A stretch of DNA of 64,000 bases from Rhodanobacteraceae bacterium (GTDB taxonomy: Bacteria > Pseudomonadota > Gammaproteobacteria > Xanthomonadales > Rhodanobacteraceae). The DNA lies in the NCBI GenBank assembly GCA_030167125.1, contig CP126531.1:620001-684000 (forward strand). The letters are read 5' to 3'. Position 1 is the stretch's first letter; each line of letters begins with the position of its first letter. A program made the position numbers and the translations under genes. Positions 1 to 9,223 of this stretch are shown here, in pieces. A model generated the notes under the pieces. It was not told the origin of the DNA. It saw only the letters and a program-made list of their open reading frames with translations, and searched no databases.

Positions 1-1088
1 TGAACCAGTTGCTGGTCGAGATGGACGGTTTCGAAGGCTCGGAAGGCGTGATCGTGATCGCCGCCACCAACCGCCCCGACGTGCTCGATCCCGCGCTGCT
101 GCGCCCGGGCCGTTTCGACCGCCAGGTCGTGGTGCCGCTGCCGGATTTGAAGGGCCGCGAGCAGATCCTGAAGGTGCACATGCGCAAGGTGCCGGTCTCG
201 GCCGACGTCGATCCGATGGTGATCGCGCGCGGCACGCCGGGTTTCTCGGGCGCTGATCTTGCCAACCTCGTGAACGAGGCCGCGCTGTTCGCGGCGCGCG
301 AGAACGCGCGCGACGTGCGCATGGATTTCTTCGAGCGCGCCAAGGACAAGATCATGATGGGCTCCGAACGGCGCTCCATGATCATGAGCGAGGACGAGAA
401 GAAGCTCACCGCGTACCACGAATCCGGCCACGCGATCGTCGGCCTGTCGGTGCCCGACCACGATCCGGTGCACAAGGTCACGATCATCCCGCGCGGCCGC
501 GCGCTGGGCGTCACGATGTTCCTGCCCGAGCAGGACCGCTACAGCCACAGCAAGCTGTCGCTGGAATCGAAATTGGCCAGCCTGTTCGGCGGCCGCGTCG
601 CCGAGGAGTTGATCTTCGGTGCGGAGAAGGTCACCACCGGCGCGTCCAACGACATCCAGCGTGCGACGCAACTCGCGCGCGACATGGTCACCAAGTACGG
701 TTTGTCGACCGCGCTCGGCCCGATGACGTATTCGGAAGAAGAGGACGAGGTGTTCCTCGGCCGTTCGGTCACGCAGCACAAGAACGTGTCGGACGAAACC
801 GCTCGCAAGATCGACGTGGCGGTGCGCGAGGTGATCGACGCCGCCTACAACAAGGCGCGCCAGATCCTCACCGACGACATCGAGAAGCTGCACGCGATGT
901 CCGCAGCGCTGCTGCAGTACGAAACCATCGACCGGGACCAGATCGCCGCGATCATGGAAGGCCGCGAACCCGGCCCACCGCGCGACTGGCATCCACGCGA
1001 CAGCAATACCGGCATGGGCGGAGGCAAGCCCGCGCCCGCGCCGGGCGTGGCGCCCGCGCCGTCGAGCCATCCGGCCGGTCAACATTAG
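1..1088 (+). CDS. ftsH: ATP-dependent zinc metalloprotease FtsH, 3' part (start is outside the window)
   Basis: This is the membrane-bound AAA+ protease that extracts and degrades unassembled membrane proteins and regulators such as LpxC. Only the C-terminal part is present, and the reading frame is open at base 1. It begins inside the AAA module, just before the second region of homology, which carries the arginine finger ([11 protein letters not shown]). The zinc-protease motif HESGH follows, and the third metal ligand region ([10 protein letters not shown]) lies further on. The tail is Pro/Ala-rich ([12 protein letters not shown]), as in many FtsH proteins. It ends in TAG and is followed by a GC-rich hairpin. 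FtsH upstream of folP and glmM is the classic gammaproteobacterial order, here interrupted by one extra gene. Confidence 0.97.
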   Translation, partial: NQLLVEMDGFEGSEGVIVIAATNRPDVLDPALLRPGRFDRQVVVPLPDLKGREQILKVHMRKVPVSADVDPMVIARGTPGFSGADLANLVNEAALFAARENARDVRMDFFERAKDKIMMGSERRSMIMSEDEKKLTAYHESGHAIVGLSVPDHDPVHKVTIIPRGRALGVTMFLPEQDRYSHSKLSLESKLASLFGGRVAEELIFGAEKVTTGASNDIQRATQLARDMVTKYGLSTALGPMTYSEEEDEVFLGRSVTQHKNVSDETARKIDVAVREVIDAAYNKARQILTDDIEKLHAMSAALLQYETIDRDQIAAIMEGREPGPPRDWHPRDSNTGMGGGKPAPAPGVAPAPSSHPAGQH

Positions 1089-1219
1089 TGTGCGATCGTC
1101 CCTGATCGCTGCATCGCCGAATGCCGCGGCGGCTGGAATGTTTCTCGGTCCCGGGACACCACCTCGGCCATCCATGGCCTGACTTTTCACAACAGCCGCT
1201 TCGGGTGTGAGTAATGCAG

Positions 1220-1243
1220 GGCCGCCACAAGGCGGCCTTCTCA
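1220..1243 (+). terminator. possible terminator downstream of ftsH
   Basis: A perfect 7-base stem, GGCCGCC and GGCGGCC, encloses the loop ACAA and is followed by TTCTCAT. It lies about 130 bases after the ftsH stop in the 222-base gap before the TPR gene. The tail is only weakly T-rich, so this may be a modest terminator. I see no gene in the rest of the gap. Confidence 0.45.
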
Positions 1244-1310
1244 TATCGGGCGCTCGCGCGTGTAGGATTCCGGCGAAGACGCGTGCAGGACGGAAGTGGA
1301 GCCGTCCACC

Positions 1311-2906
1311 ATGGGCGACTGGATCGGATCACTGAAGCAATCGTTCGCCGAATTCCGCCGCCGGCGCGTGTTCCGCGTGGTCGCGGTTTACGTGGTGACC
1401 GGCTGGATCCTGATCCAGCTCGGCAGCGCGGTGTTCGAACCGCTCGGGCTGCCATCGTGGTCGATGCGGCTGCTGCTGGTGCTGCTCGCGATCGGGTTCG
1501 TGCTGGCCTGCGTGCTCGCGTGGATTTACGACATCGGCGCGCACGGCATCGAGCGCACCGCGCCGTTGCCGCAGGCGCCGGCCGCAGCGGAACCGGCGCC
1601 GGACGCGTCGGTCGCGATCCTGCCGTTCGCCGATCTCAGCGAGGCGCATGACCAGGCATATTTCTGCGACGGTCTTGCCGAGGAAATCCTCAACGCGCTG
1701 GCGTCGATCCGCGGCCTGCGCGTGGCGTCGCGCACTTCGTCGTTCCGCTTTCGCGGGAACACGGCGGATGTGCGCGAAATCGGCCGCGCGTTGAATGTCG
1801 CCGCGATCATGGAAGGCAGCGTGCGCAAGGCCGGCGATCGCGTGCGCGTCACCGCGCAGTTGATCGATGCCGGCAACGGTTATCACCTGTGGTCGGAGAA
1901 CTTCGACCGCGAACTCGAGGACATCTTCGTCATCCAGGGCGAAATCGCGCGCAATGTCGCGCGCGCATTGCGTGTCTCGCTCAAGGGTGCCGCGAAGCTC
2001 GACCGGGATTGCAGCTGCCATGCGCCGCGCGACATGCGTGCCTACGAGTTCTATCTGCGCGGGCGGCAGATTCAGTCGCTGAAGAGCAGCGACAACTGGA
2101 CCAAGGCGCCGCAGATGTTCCGCCGTGCCATCGAACTCGATCCCGATTACGCGCAGGCGCACGCGGGTCTCGCCGACTCACTGGCGCAACTGCTGATCTG
2201 GCGCATCATCAAGCCCGAGGATGCGCTGGACGAAGCGCTCGCGGCCGCGAAGCGCGCGCTGGAGCTGGCGCCGGAACTCGCCGAGGCCCACGTCGCGCGC
2301 GCCAATACCTTGTCGCTGGCCGGAGACAATGAAGGCGCGGTTGCCGAGTTCCAGCGCGCGATCGACCTCGATCCCGAACTTTACGAAGCGCACTACTACT
2401 TCGGGCGGCACTGCTTCGCAACCGGGGACCATGCGCGCGCGATCGAGCAATTCGAGGCCGCGCATCGCGTGCGTCCCGATGAATTCCAGGCGCTCTCGCT
2501 GGCGGCCAATGCCGCCGATTCGCTGCACGATCCCGCGCGCGGCGATGCGCTGACCCGGCTTGCGTTGCCGTCGGCCCTGGTCGAGATCGCGGCTGATCCG
2601 GAAAACGGCCGCGCACTGTATCTTGCCGCGGGCATGCAGGTGCGGCTGGGCGATGTCGAGGGTGCGCGCCGCAATATCGAGGCCGCGCTGCGGCTGCAGC
2701 CGGACGATTTCGGCACGCTCTACAACGCCGCATGCACCTATACGCACATGGACGACAGCGAGCGGGCACTCGATCTGCTCGATCGCGCGGTCTCGGCCGG
2801 GCACGGCTTCCGCGACTGGATCGAACACGACCCCGATCTGGAAAGCCTGCGCGGCTTGCCGCGCTATCGTGAAATCATGAGCCGTCTTGAAGCCTCCGGA
2901 AACTGA
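1311..2906 (+). CDS. membrane-anchored FlgO/TolB-N-like domain and TPR repeat protein
   Basis: The exact role is unknown. Two hydrophobic segments near residues 25-45 and 55-75 anchor it in the inner membrane after a basic start (FRRRRVFR). A domain at about residues 95-215 (SVAILPFADLS, YFCDGLAEEILNAL, VASRTSSFRFRG) is typical of proteins that couple a FlgO/TolB-N-like module to tetratricopeptide repeats. The last 290 residues are TPR helices (repeated DPDYAQAHAGL-like units), so it probably scaffolds a protein complex. I chose ATG 1311 because GGAG at 1298-1301 sits nine bases upstream. A GTG at 1296 is an alternative and would add five residues. It separates ftsH from folP, which are adjacent in most relatives. 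The folP start follows nine bases after its stop. Confidence 0.85.
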   Translation: MGDWIGSLKQSFAEFRRRRVFRVVAVYVVTGWILIQLGSAVFEPLGLPSWSMRLLLVLLAIGFVLACVLAWIYDIGAHGIERTAPLPQAPAAAEPAPDASVAILPFADLSEAHDQAYFCDGLAEEILNALASIRGLRVASRTSSFRFRGNTADVREIGRALNVAAIMEGSVRKAGDRVRVTAQLIDAGNGYHLWSENFDRELEDIFVIQGEIARNVARALRVSLKGAAKLDRDCSCHAPRDMRAYEFYLRGRQIQSLKSSDNWTKAPQMFRRAIELDPDYAQAHAGLADSLAQLLIWRIIKPEDALDEALAAAKRALELAPELAEAHVARANTLSLAGDNEGAVAEFQRAIDLDPELYEAHYYFGRHCFATGDHARAIEQFEAAHRVRPDEFQALSLAANAADSLHDPARGDALTRLALPSALVEIAADPENGRALYLAAGMQVRLGDVEGARRNIEAALRLQPDDFGTLYNAACTYTHMDDSERALDLLDRAVSAGHGFRDWIEHDPDLESLRGLPRYREIMSRLEASGN

Positions 2907-2914
2907 AACAACCC

Positions 2915-3817
2915 ATGTTCGACACCGTTCCCACGCTGGATTGCAATGGCCGCGCGCTCAAGCTCGACCGCCCGCGCATCTGCGGCATCCTCAACCTCAC
3001 CGACGATTCGTTTTCAGGCGACGGCCTGCGCGGCGATGTCGAAGCTGCGGTCGCGCGGGGCGTGGCGATGGTGGAACAGGGCGCGGACATGCTGGACGTC
3101 GGTGCGGAATCCACGCGGCCGGGCGCCACCGCGGTCGAGGCCGCGACGGAAGCCGAGCGCGTGGCGCCGGTAATCGAGGCGCTGGCCAAGCGCGTCGAGG
3201 TGCCGATTTCCGTCGACACCTCCAAACCCGAAGTGATGCGCGCGGCGGTCGCAGCCGGCGCGGGCTTCATCAACGACGTGCATGCGCTGCGCCGCGAAGG
3301 CGCGCTGGACGCCGCCGCCGAACTGAAAACGCCGGTGTGCCTCATGCACATGCAGGGCGAGCCCGGCACGATGCAGGACGATCCGCGTTACGACGACGTG
3401 GTCGGCGAAGTGCACCGCTTCCTTGCGGAACGCGTGTTCGCTTGCGAGATGGCCGGCATCGACAAGCGCCGCGTGCTGGTCGATCCGGGTTTCGGCTTCG
3501 GCAAGACGCTGGAACACAATCTCGCGCTGCTGCGCGCGCTCGAGCGCTTCCGCGATCTTGCCGCGGGCGTGTTCGTGGGCGTTTCGCGCAAGGCCATGAT
3601 CGGCACGCTGACCGGCCGCAAGAACGGTGTCGATCGCGCGGCCGGCTCTGCTGCTGCCGCGCTGATCGCGGTGCAGCGCGGCGCGATGATCGTGCGGGTG
3701 CACGACGTCGCCGCGACGCGCGATGCGCTGGCCGTGTGGCAGGCGGTGCACGCGGGTGATGCGCTATCGAAAGCCGCGCCGAAACCCTTCGGTTCGCAAC
3801 GGTTTGGTGACGACTGA
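2915..3817 (+). CDS. folP: dihydropteroate synthase
   Basis: It condenses 6-hydroxymethyl-dihydropterin pyrophosphate with p-aminobenzoate to make dihydropteroate in cytoplasmic folate synthesis, and is the target of sulfonamides. The 300-residue protein shows the family landmarks: the N-terminal pterin-loop block GILNLTDDSFSGDG (residues 24-37), LDVGAESTRPG (60-70), DPGFGFGKT in the middle, and GVSRKAMIG with VRVHDV near the end. In the first block the usual Pro of TPDSFSDGG is replaced by Asp, a small variation. The start follows the TPR gene by nine bases and has no obvious ribosome-binding site, so translation may be partly coupled. A palindromic repeat follows, then glmM. Confidence 0.96.
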   Translation: MFDTVPTLDCNGRALKLDRPRICGILNLTDDSFSGDGLRGDVEAAVARGVAMVEQGADMLDVGAESTRPGATAVEAATEAERVAPVIEALAKRVEVPISVDTSKPEVMRAAVAAGAGFINDVHALRREGALDAAAELKTPVCLMHMQGEPGTMQDDPRYDDVVGEVHRFLAERVFACEMAGIDKRRVLVDPGFGFGKTLEHNLALLRALERFRDLAAGVFVGVSRKAMIGTLTGRKNGVDRAAGSAAAALIAVQRGAMIVRVHDVAATRDALAVWQAVHAGDALSKAAPKPFGSQRFGDD

Positions 3818-3826
3818 TAAGATTGC

Positions 3827-3935
3827 CGTCATTCCGGCGAAAGCCGGAATCCATTTTGCTTTTATCCAACAAAGCAAGATCAAAATGGATTCCGGGTTCC
3901 GTTCGCGGCATACCGCGAACGGCCCCGGAATGACG
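3827..3935. repeat. dispersed palindromic repeat, family A (copy 1)
   Basis: Outer inverted ends CGTCATTCC and GGAATGACG enclose two short hairpins (CCGG-CGAAAG-CCGG and GTTCGCGG-CATA-CCGCGAAC) and a central inverted pair AATCCATTTTG / CAAAATGGATT. The single strand could fold as a cloverleaf. Six more members lie at 19988, 23674, 25318, 48357, 54652 and 61242. It fills the folP-glmM gap. Confidence 0.9.
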
Positions 3936-3960
3936 GCCAGAACATCACGGTTGATCGTGC

Positions 3961-5343
3961 ATGCCCCAATCCCCAGTCCCTAGCCACCAATCCCGCAAAT
4001 ATTTCGGCACCGACGGCGTGCGCGGCGTGGTGGGGCAGTGGCCGATCACTGCGGAGTTCATGCTGAAGCTGGGCCGCGCGGCAGGCGTGGTGCTGGGCGA
4101 CGGCAAGCGGCCGCTGGTGCTGATCGGCAAGGACACGCGGGTGTCGGGCTACATGTTCGAAGCCGCGCTGGAAGCGGGTCTGGTCGCGGCGGGCGCGAAT
4201 GTCGGCCTGCTGGGTCCGCTGCCGACGCCGGGCGTCGCGCAACTGACGCGCGAACTGGGCGCCAGCGCCGGCATCGTGATCAGCGCTTCGCACAATCCGT
4301 ACCAGGACAACGGCATCAAGTTCTTCTCGGCCGAAGGCGAAAAACTCGACGACGCGCTGGAGTCCGAAATCGAACGCGAAATCGACGCGCCGTTCACCAC
4401 CGTCGCGCCGGAATCGCTGGGCAAGGCGCGCCGAATCGACGACGCGGTCGAGCGCTACGCGCGGTTCTGCCTCGGCACGCTGGCGACGCCGCCCGATTTG
4501 TCCGGCATGCACATCGTGCTGGATTGCGCGCACGGCGCCACCTACATGGTTGCGCCCAAGGTGTTCGCTTCGCTGGGTGCGCGCGTGACGAAGATCGGTT
4601 GCGAACCGGACGGCTTCAACATCAACCGCGAAATCGGATCGACCCATCCGGCCACCTTGCGCGGCGCGGTGATCGAGCAGCACGCAGACCTCGGCATCGC
4701 CTTCGACGGCGACGGCGATCGCGTGCAGATGATCGATCGCAACGGCGAACTGGTGGACGGCGACGACCTGTTGTACGTGCTGGCGCACGACTGGCTGGCC
4801 GCAGGCAACCTGCGCGGCCCGGTGGTCGGAACATTGATGAGCAATTTCGGATTGGAACGCGCGCTCACCGGCGCGGGCGTGCGTTTCCTGCGCGCGAACG
4901 TCGGCGACCGCTACGTGCTGCAGCAGTTGAAGGAACACGGCGGCGTGCTGGGAGGCGAAACCTCCGGGCACATCCTCTGCCTCGACCGCGCCAGCACCGG
5001 CGACGGCATCGTGTCGGCGCTCGCGGTGCTGGATGCGTTGGCGCGGGCCGGCAAGGATCTGTCCGAAGCGCGTTCCGGATTCACCAAGCTGCCGCAGATC
5101 ACGCGCAACGTGAAGGTGGCGGGCGCGAAGAATGCGATCACGACGCCCGATGTGCAGCAAACGCTGGCCGAAGTGCAGCAGGTGCTGCGCGGCCGCGGGC
5201 GCGTGGTGCTGCGACCGTCGGGCACCGAGCCGCTGGTGCGCGTCACCATCGAAGGCGAGGATGCGGACGAGGTGCAGGCGCTGGCCGCGCGCCTGGCCGA
5301 TGCGGTGATGGCCGCGTCCGTGGACAAACAGAACGCACGGTAA
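3961..5343 (+). CDS. glmM: phosphoglucosamine mutase
   Basis: It interconverts glucosamine-6-phosphate and glucosamine-1-phosphate, the step that commits hexosamine to UDP-GlcNAc for peptidoglycan and LPS. The 460-residue protein has the phosphoserine loop [10 protein letters not shown] (active Ser110), the metal loop FDGDGDR (Asp249, 251, 253), the sugar loop GGETSGH (331-337) and the phosphate loop [11 protein letters not shown] near residue 425. ATG 3961 is the first possible start after an in-frame TGA at 3952. No Shine-Dalgarno sequence is visible. The first 11 residues ([11 protein letters not shown]) are encoded by a decayed array of 7-base repeats, while the conserved protein begins at [11 protein letters not shown]. 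The protein is therefore somewhat longer at the N-terminus than usual. Confidence 0.97.
   Translation: MPQSPVPSHQSRKYFGTDGVRGVVGQWPITAEFMLKLGRAAGVVLGDGKRPLVLIGKDTRVSGYMFEAALEAGLVAAGANVGLLGPLPTPGVAQLTRELGASAGIVISASHNPYQDNGIKFFSAEGEKLDDALESEIEREIDAPFTTVAPESLGKARRIDDAVERYARFCLGTLATPPDLSGMHIVLDCAHGATYMVAPKVFASLGARVTKIGCEPDGFNINREIGSTHPATLRGAVIEQHADLGIAFDGDGDRVQMIDRNGELVDGDDLLYVLAHDWLAAGNLRGPVVGTLMSNFGLERALTGAGVRFLRANVGDRYVLQQLKEHGGVLGGETSGHILCLDRASTGDGIVSALAVLDALARAGKDLSEARSGFTKLPQITRNVKVAGAKNAITTPDVQQTLAEVQQVLRGRGRVVLRPSGTEPLVRVTIEGEDADEVQALAARLADAVMAASVDKQNAR
3964..3994. repeat. array of about four 7-base units at the 5' end of glmM
   Basis: The units read CCCCAAT, CCCCAGT, CCCTAGC, CACCAAT and a final CCC in strict 7-base register. 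It is a degraded member of the heptamer family also seen at 39159, 39515, 56078, 58301 and 63408, and it encodes the non-conserved N-terminus of GlmM. Confidence 0.7.
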
Positions 5344-5370
5344 AAACCGCGCCGCGAGCGGCGCGGTTTT
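5343..5370. terminator. bidirectional intrinsic terminator between glmM and sodB
   Basis: A perfect 11-base stem (AAAACCGCGCC / GGCGCGGTTTT) encloses the six-base loop GCGAGC. It starts within the glmM stop codon and ends ten bases before the convergent sodB stop. The A run on one side and the T run on the other let it work in both directions. Confidence 0.92.
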
Positions 5371-5380
5371 CGTGTGAAGC

Positions 5381-5959
5381 TTAGGCCATCTGGCTGGCCG
5401 CGAAATCCCAGTTCACGAGGTTCCAGTACGACTCGACGTACTTGGCGCGCGCGTTGCGGTAGTCGATGTAGTACGCGTGTTCCCACACGTCGCAGGTCAG
5501 CAGCGGACGATCGCTGCCGGTGATCGGCGTGCCCGCGTTGGACGTCGAGACCAGGCCGAGCGAACCGTCGGCGCGCTGCACCAGCCAGGCCCAGCCGGAA
5601 CCGAACGTGCCCATCGCGATCTTGCCGAATTCGGCCTTGAACTTGGCGACGTCGCCGAACGCCTTGCTGATCGCATCGGCCAGCTTGCCGGACGGATCGC
5701 CGCCGCCCTTGGGCGACATCGAGTTCCAGTAGAAGGTGTGGTTCCACGCCTGCGCGGCGTTGTTGAACATGCCGCCGGTGGCCTTCTTGACGATGTCCTC
5801 GAGATTCATGTCGGCGAAGTCGGTGCCCTCGATCTGCTTGTTGAGATTGTCGACATACGCCTTGTGGTGCTTGCCGTAGTGGTAGTCCAGGGTCTCCTCG
5901 GAGATGTGCGGCGCCAGCGCGCTGCGTTCGTAGGGAAGCGGGGGAAGTTCGATCGCCAT
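5381..5959 (-). CDS. sodB: superoxide dismutase, iron type
   Basis: This cytoplasmic enzyme dismutates superoxide to hydrogen peroxide and oxygen. The 192-residue length is normal for the family. The four metal ligands are His27 (DYHYGKHH), His74 (AWNHTFYW), Asp157 and His161 (DVWEHAYY). Gln70 just before AWNHTFYW, together with the absence of a Gln in the NAGTP stretch, points to the iron rather than the manganese subtype, by family knowledge. The start has a good ribosome-binding site, AAGGAG, about eight bases upstream. A longer in-frame opening runs further upstream but has no homology and is not used. It is divergent from grxD and converges on glmM over a shared terminator. Confidence 0.96.
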   Translation of the reverse strand: MAIELPPLPYERSALAPHISEETLDYHYGKHHKAYVDNLNKQIEGTDFADMNLEDIVKKATGGMFNNAAQAWNHTFYWNSMSPKGGGDPSGKLADAISKAFGDVAKFKAEFGKIAMGTFGSGWAWLVQRADGSLGLVSTSNAGTPITGSDRPLLTCDVWEHAYYIDYRNARAKYVESYWNLVNWDFAASQMA

Positions 5960-6025
5960 GGAGTGCTCCTTGGAGTTTGGGGAAACCGTGAAACCGGGGA
6001 ATGGCAGCATGCGTGGAGGGCGCGC

Positions 6026-6034
6026 TGGTACAAT
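6026..6034 (+). promoter_or_regulatory. extended -10 promoter of grxD
   Basis: TG-G-TACAAT forms a full extended -10 element about 46 bases before the grxD ATG, in the 121-base region divergent from sodB. No convincing -35 box accompanies it, which is acceptable for extended -10 promoters. Confidence 0.5.
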
Positions 6035-6080
6035 GCGCAGCTTCGGCACGACACCATCCTTCATTCTAGACCGATCTCCC

Positions 6081-6410
6081 ATGGACGTCATTGAACGCAT
6101 CAAGAACACGCTCGCCGAGCACCCCATCGTGCTGTACATGAAGGGAACGCCCGATTTCCCGATGTGCGGGTTTTCCATGCGCACTTCGCAGGCCCTCACC
6201 GCCACCGGCGCCGAGTATTTCTCGGTCAACGTGCTGGAAGACCCCGAGATCCGCGCCAACCTGCCGCGCTATTCCAACTGGCCGACCTTCCCGCAGCTCT
6301 ACATCAACGGTGAATTGATCGGCGGTTGCGACATCACGCTGGAGCTGTACGAATCCGGCGAACTGCAGCGCATGGTCGCGGAAGCCGCGAAGCAAGCGAC
6401 CGCGCAATGA
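6081..6410 (+). CDS. grxD: monothiol glutaredoxin, Grx4 type
   Basis: A small cytoplasmic protein (109 residues) that binds a [2Fe-2S] cluster with glutathione and delivers it to other proteins, often together with BolA-family partners. The CGFS active site lies at residues 29-32, preceded by the conserved YMKGTP. The glutathione-binding WPTFPQLY and the GGCDI stretch follow as expected. A BolA-like gene is present elsewhere in the window at 36082. The start codon follows CCGATCTCCC without a strong ribosome-binding site. The stop overlaps the next start by four bases (ATGA), so it is translationally coupled to the SDR gene. Confidence 0.95.
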   Translation: MDVIERIKNTLAEHPIVLYMKGTPDFPMCGFSMRTSQALTATGAEYFSVNVLEDPEIRANLPRYSNWPTFPQLYINGELIGGCDITLELYESGELQRMVAEAAKQATAQ

Positions 6411-7192
6411 GCCTGCCCGTCACGCATCTGCCGGCGGGTTGGACGCCCGCCGCGGATTCGCTGGCGGGACGGGTGGTTTTGATCACCGGCGCCGCCGGTG
6501 GCCTGGGCCGCGCGTCGGCCCTCGCATGTGCCGAGGCGGGCGCCACGGTGCTGCTGGCCGACCGCAAGGCGCGCGCGCTGGAACCCGTATACGACGAAAT
6601 CGCGGCGCTGCCGAATGTCGCGCCGCCGGTGCTGCAGCCGATGGACCTGCAGGGCGCGACGCCGCTGGAATACCAGACCTTCGCCGAATCGGTCGAGCGC
6701 CAACTCGGGCGGCTCGATGGCGTGGTGCACGCGGCGGTGAAATGCGAGGGGCTGACGCCGCTCGGCATGCTGTCGCCCGAGGAGTGGATCAGCACGCTGC
6801 ACGTCGACCTGTCCGCGCCGTTCCTGCTGACGCAGGCGTGCATGCCATTGCTGCTGAAGCGCGAGGACAGCGCCGTCGTATTCGTGCTGGACGATCCGCG
6901 CCGGATGGGCAGCGCGCATTGGGGCGCGTACGGCGTGGCCAAGGCCGGGCTGGAAGGGCTTGCCTCGATCCTGCACGAGGAAACCGACGAGACCCCATTG
7001 CGCGTGCACGCGCTGCTGCCGGCGCCGATGCGTACCGCGCTGCGCCGCACCGTGTGGGCCGGCGAGGATCCTTCCACGATCGCGACGCCCGATGCCGCCG
7101 CGCGGGCGATGCTGTACCTGTTGTCGCCACAGGCAAAACCGGCGCGCGGCAAACTGCTGGACCTTCGTGAGCCGGACAACGCCAAGGGTTGA
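6407..7192 (+). CDS. short-chain dehydrogenase/reductase, YciK-like, lacking the usual catalytic Ser
   Basis: The 261-residue Rossmann-fold protein resembles YciK-type SDRs of unknown substrate. The cofactor motif TGAAGGLG is at residues 27-34, and YGVAK supplies the Tyr175 and Lys179 pair. At the position of the catalytic Ser, 12-13 residues before the Tyr, the sequence reads VLDDPRR, with Asp162-Asp163 instead of Ser. NAD(P) binding therefore seems intact while ordinary SDR chemistry is doubtful. The start ATG 6407 overlaps the grxD stop (ATGA), and the marC-like gene begins three bases after its stop, so these form one operon. Confidence 0.88.
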   Translation: MSLPVTHLPAGWTPAADSLAGRVVLITGAAGGLGRASALACAEAGATVLLADRKARALEPVYDEIAALPNVAPPVLQPMDLQGATPLEYQTFAESVERQLGRLDGVVHAAVKCEGLTPLGMLSPEEWISTLHVDLSAPFLLTQACMPLLLKREDSAVVFVLDDPRRMGSAHWGAYGVAKAGLEGLASILHEETDETPLRVHALLPAPMRTALRRTVWAGEDPSTIATPDAAARAMLYLLSPQAKPARGKLLDLREPDNAKG

Positions 7193-7195
7193 GCC

Positions 7196-7801
7196 ATGCA
7201 CCAGCAGATGACCATCGTGTCGGCGTGCATCACCCTGTTCCTGGTGCTCGACGCGCCCGGCAATGTGCCGTTCTTCCTGGCGGTGCTGAAGGACGTGCCG
7301 CCCAGGCGCCGCCGCTGGGTGATGATCCGCGAACTGCTGATCGCGCTGGGCGTGCTGGTCGCGTTCCTGCTGGGCGGCCGCGAGCTGCTGTCGGTGATGC
7401 AGTTGCGCCAGGAAGCCATCAGCATCGGCGGCGGCGTGGTGCTGTTCCTGATCGCGATCAAGATGGTGTTTCCGCCGCGCGACGGCGGCATCTTCGGACC
7501 GGTCGGGCAGGGCGAACCCTTTATCGTGCCGTTGGCGATTCCCGGCGTTGCAGGTCCTTCCGCGATGGCGACGCTGCTGCTGATGACCAGCGCGCAGCCC
7601 GGCCGCGAAGTCGAATGGGGCGTGGCGCTGCTGATCGCGTGGCTGGCCACCGCGGCAATCCTGCTGGGCTCGACCTGGCTGTTCAAGCTGCTGGGCGAAA
7701 GCATGCTGGCGGCGCTGGAGCGCGTGATGGGCATGCTGCTGATCGCGCTGGCGGCGCAGATGATCCTGGGTGGCGTCGAAGCGTATTTGAAGGCAGGCTA
7801 G
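7196..7801 (+). CDS. MarC/YhgN family integral membrane protein
   Basis: A 201-residue inner-membrane protein with about six hydrophobic segments and the conserved start DAPGNVPFFL, followed by the mid-protein motif PLAIPGVAGPSAMATL that defines the MarC family. Its function is not established. It was once linked to antibiotic resistance because it lies near marRAB in E. coli, but that link did not hold. It follows the SDR gene by three bases and precedes ppnN by four. Confidence 0.9.
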   Translation: MHQQMTIVSACITLFLVLDAPGNVPFFLAVLKDVPPRRRRWVMIRELLIALGVLVAFLLGGRELLSVMQLRQEAISIGGGVVLFLIAIKMVFPPRDGGIFGPVGQGEPFIVPLAIPGVAGPSAMATLLLMTSAQPGREVEWGVALLIAWLATAAILLGSTWLFKLLGESMLAALERVMGMLLIALAAQMILGGVEAYLKAG

Positions 7802-7805
7802 TGCG

Positions 7806-9212
7806 ATGAATGATGTCAATCGCGCCACGCGACCCGCGACGGTCAACGCGCAGATCGTGCCGGCCGGCACGCTGGACGTGCTGTCGCGCGACGAGATCGC
7901 GCGCCTGCGCGATGCGTCGTCCGCAGGCCTGCACAACCTGCTGCGTTCCTGCGCGTTGGCGGTGCTGACTTCGGGTGCGGTGCAGGACAGCGCGCGCGCA
8001 ACGCTGGACCAGTATCCGGATTTCGACATCCAGGTGCTGCAGCAGGACCGCGGCGTGAAGCTGGATCTGAAGAATGCGCCGGCGCAGGCGTTCGTGGATG
8101 GCAAGATCATTCGCGGCACCAACGAACTGCTGTTCGCGGTGATGCGCGACATCGTGTACGAGTCGACCAAGCTGGAATCCGGCGAGTTCAACCTCCAGGA
8201 TTCCAGCGGCATCACCCACGCGGTGTTCGACATCCTGCGCAACGCGCGGGTGCTGCGCGCGCGTTTCGACCCCAACCTCGTGGTGTGCTGGGGCGGCCAT
8301 TCCATTTCGCGCGAGGAATACGACTACACCAAGTCCGTCGGCTACCAGCTCGGCCTGCGCGGCATGGACATCTGCACCGGCTGCGGGCCGGGCGCGATGA
8401 AGGGGCCGATGAAAGGCGCGACCATCGCGCACGCGAAGCAGCGGCATTACGAGAACCGCTACATCGGTTTGACCGAGCCCAGCATCATCGCCGCGGAATC
8501 GCCGAATCCGATCGTCAACAGCCTGGTGATCCTGCCCGACATCGAGAAGCGCCTCGAAGCTTTCGTGCGCATCGGCCACGGCTTCATCGTGTTTCCCGGT
8601 GGCGTCGGCACCTGCGAAGAAATCCTGTACCTGCTCGGCATCCTGTTGAACCCGGTCAACGCGAACGTGCCGTTCCCGCTGGTGTTCACGGGGCCCGCGG
8701 AATCGGCGCAGTATTTCGAGCAGATCGACAAGTTCCTGCGTCTGGTGCTGGGCGACGCCGCGGCGAAGCGCTACCAGATCATCGTCGAGGATCCGGTGGC
8801 GGTGGCGCACGCGATGCAGCAAGGCATCGAGGTGGTGCGCGACCATCGGGTCGAGCAGCACGACGCGTTCTTCTTCAACTGGGAATTGAACATCGACCTG
8901 CCGTTCCAGCAGCACTTCGAGCCGACCCACGCGGCGATGGCGGCGCTGGACCTGCATCGCGGCCGCGCGCCGCACGAGCTGGCCGCCGACATGCGCCGCG
9001 CGTTCTCCGGCATCGTCGCGGGCAACGTCAAGGAAGAGGGCATGCGGCAGATCGAAAAGGACGGTCCGTACGAAATCCACGGCGACCCGGAATTCATGCG
9101 CGCACTCGATACGCTGCTGCAGAGCTTCGTGGCGCAGCAGCGCATGAAACTGCCGGGCAGCAAGTACGTGCCGTGCTACAGGATCGTGAGCGGCAACGGC
9201 GCGAGCAAGTAA
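7806..9212 (+). CDS. ppnN: pyrimidine/purine nucleotide 5'-monophosphate nucleosidase (YgdH/PpnN)
   Basis: It hydrolyses nucleoside monophosphates to free base and ribose-5-phosphate. In E. coli it is controlled by (p)ppGpp and helps balance salvage during stress. The 468-residue length matches the long PpnN form rather than the short LOG-type proteins. The nucleotide-binding signature [10 protein letters not shown] sits in the middle, and [15 protein letters not shown] lies upstream of it. The N-terminal third ([23 protein letters not shown]) is specific to this family. It is separated from mutL by 11 bases and has no gap suggesting its own terminator. Confidence 0.94.
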   Translation: MNDVNRATRPATVNAQIVPAGTLDVLSRDEIARLRDASSAGLHNLLRSCALAVLTSGAVQDSARATLDQYPDFDIQVLQQDRGVKLDLKNAPAQAFVDGKIIRGTNELLFAVMRDIVYESTKLESGEFNLQDSSGITHAVFDILRNARVLRARFDPNLVVCWGGHSISREEYDYTKSVGYQLGLRGMDICTGCGPGAMKGPMKGATIAHAKQRHYENRYIGLTEPSIIAAESPNPIVNSLVILPDIEKRLEAFVRIGHGFIVFPGGVGTCEEILYLLGILLNPVNANVPFPLVFTGPAESAQYFEQIDKFLRLVLGDAAAKRYQIIVEDPVAVAHAMQQGIEVVRDHRVEQHDAFFFNWELNIDLPFQQHFEPTHAAMAALDLHRGRAPHELAADMRRAFSGIVAGNVKEEGMRQIEKDGPYEIHGDPEFMRALDTLLQSFVAQQRMKLPGSKYVPCYRIVSGNGASK

Positions 9213-9223
9213 GCTTGGGCGTC

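Noticed and set aside
3880-5160. Long open frame of 426 codons on the minus strand opposite glmM
   Set aside because: It mirrors a well-supported gene in high-G+C DNA, is rich in His/Arg/Gln, and matches no family; a shadow frame.
6299-8305. Minus-strand open frame of 668 codons opposite grxD, the SDR, marC and ppnN
   Set aside because: It covers several confirmed plus-strand genes and has shadow-frame composition with no recognisable domain.
8285-9223. Upstream extension of the MutL reading frame by 313 codons
   Set aside because: It is the shadow of ppnN; MutL homology begins at [17 protein letters not shown] shortly after ATG 9224.
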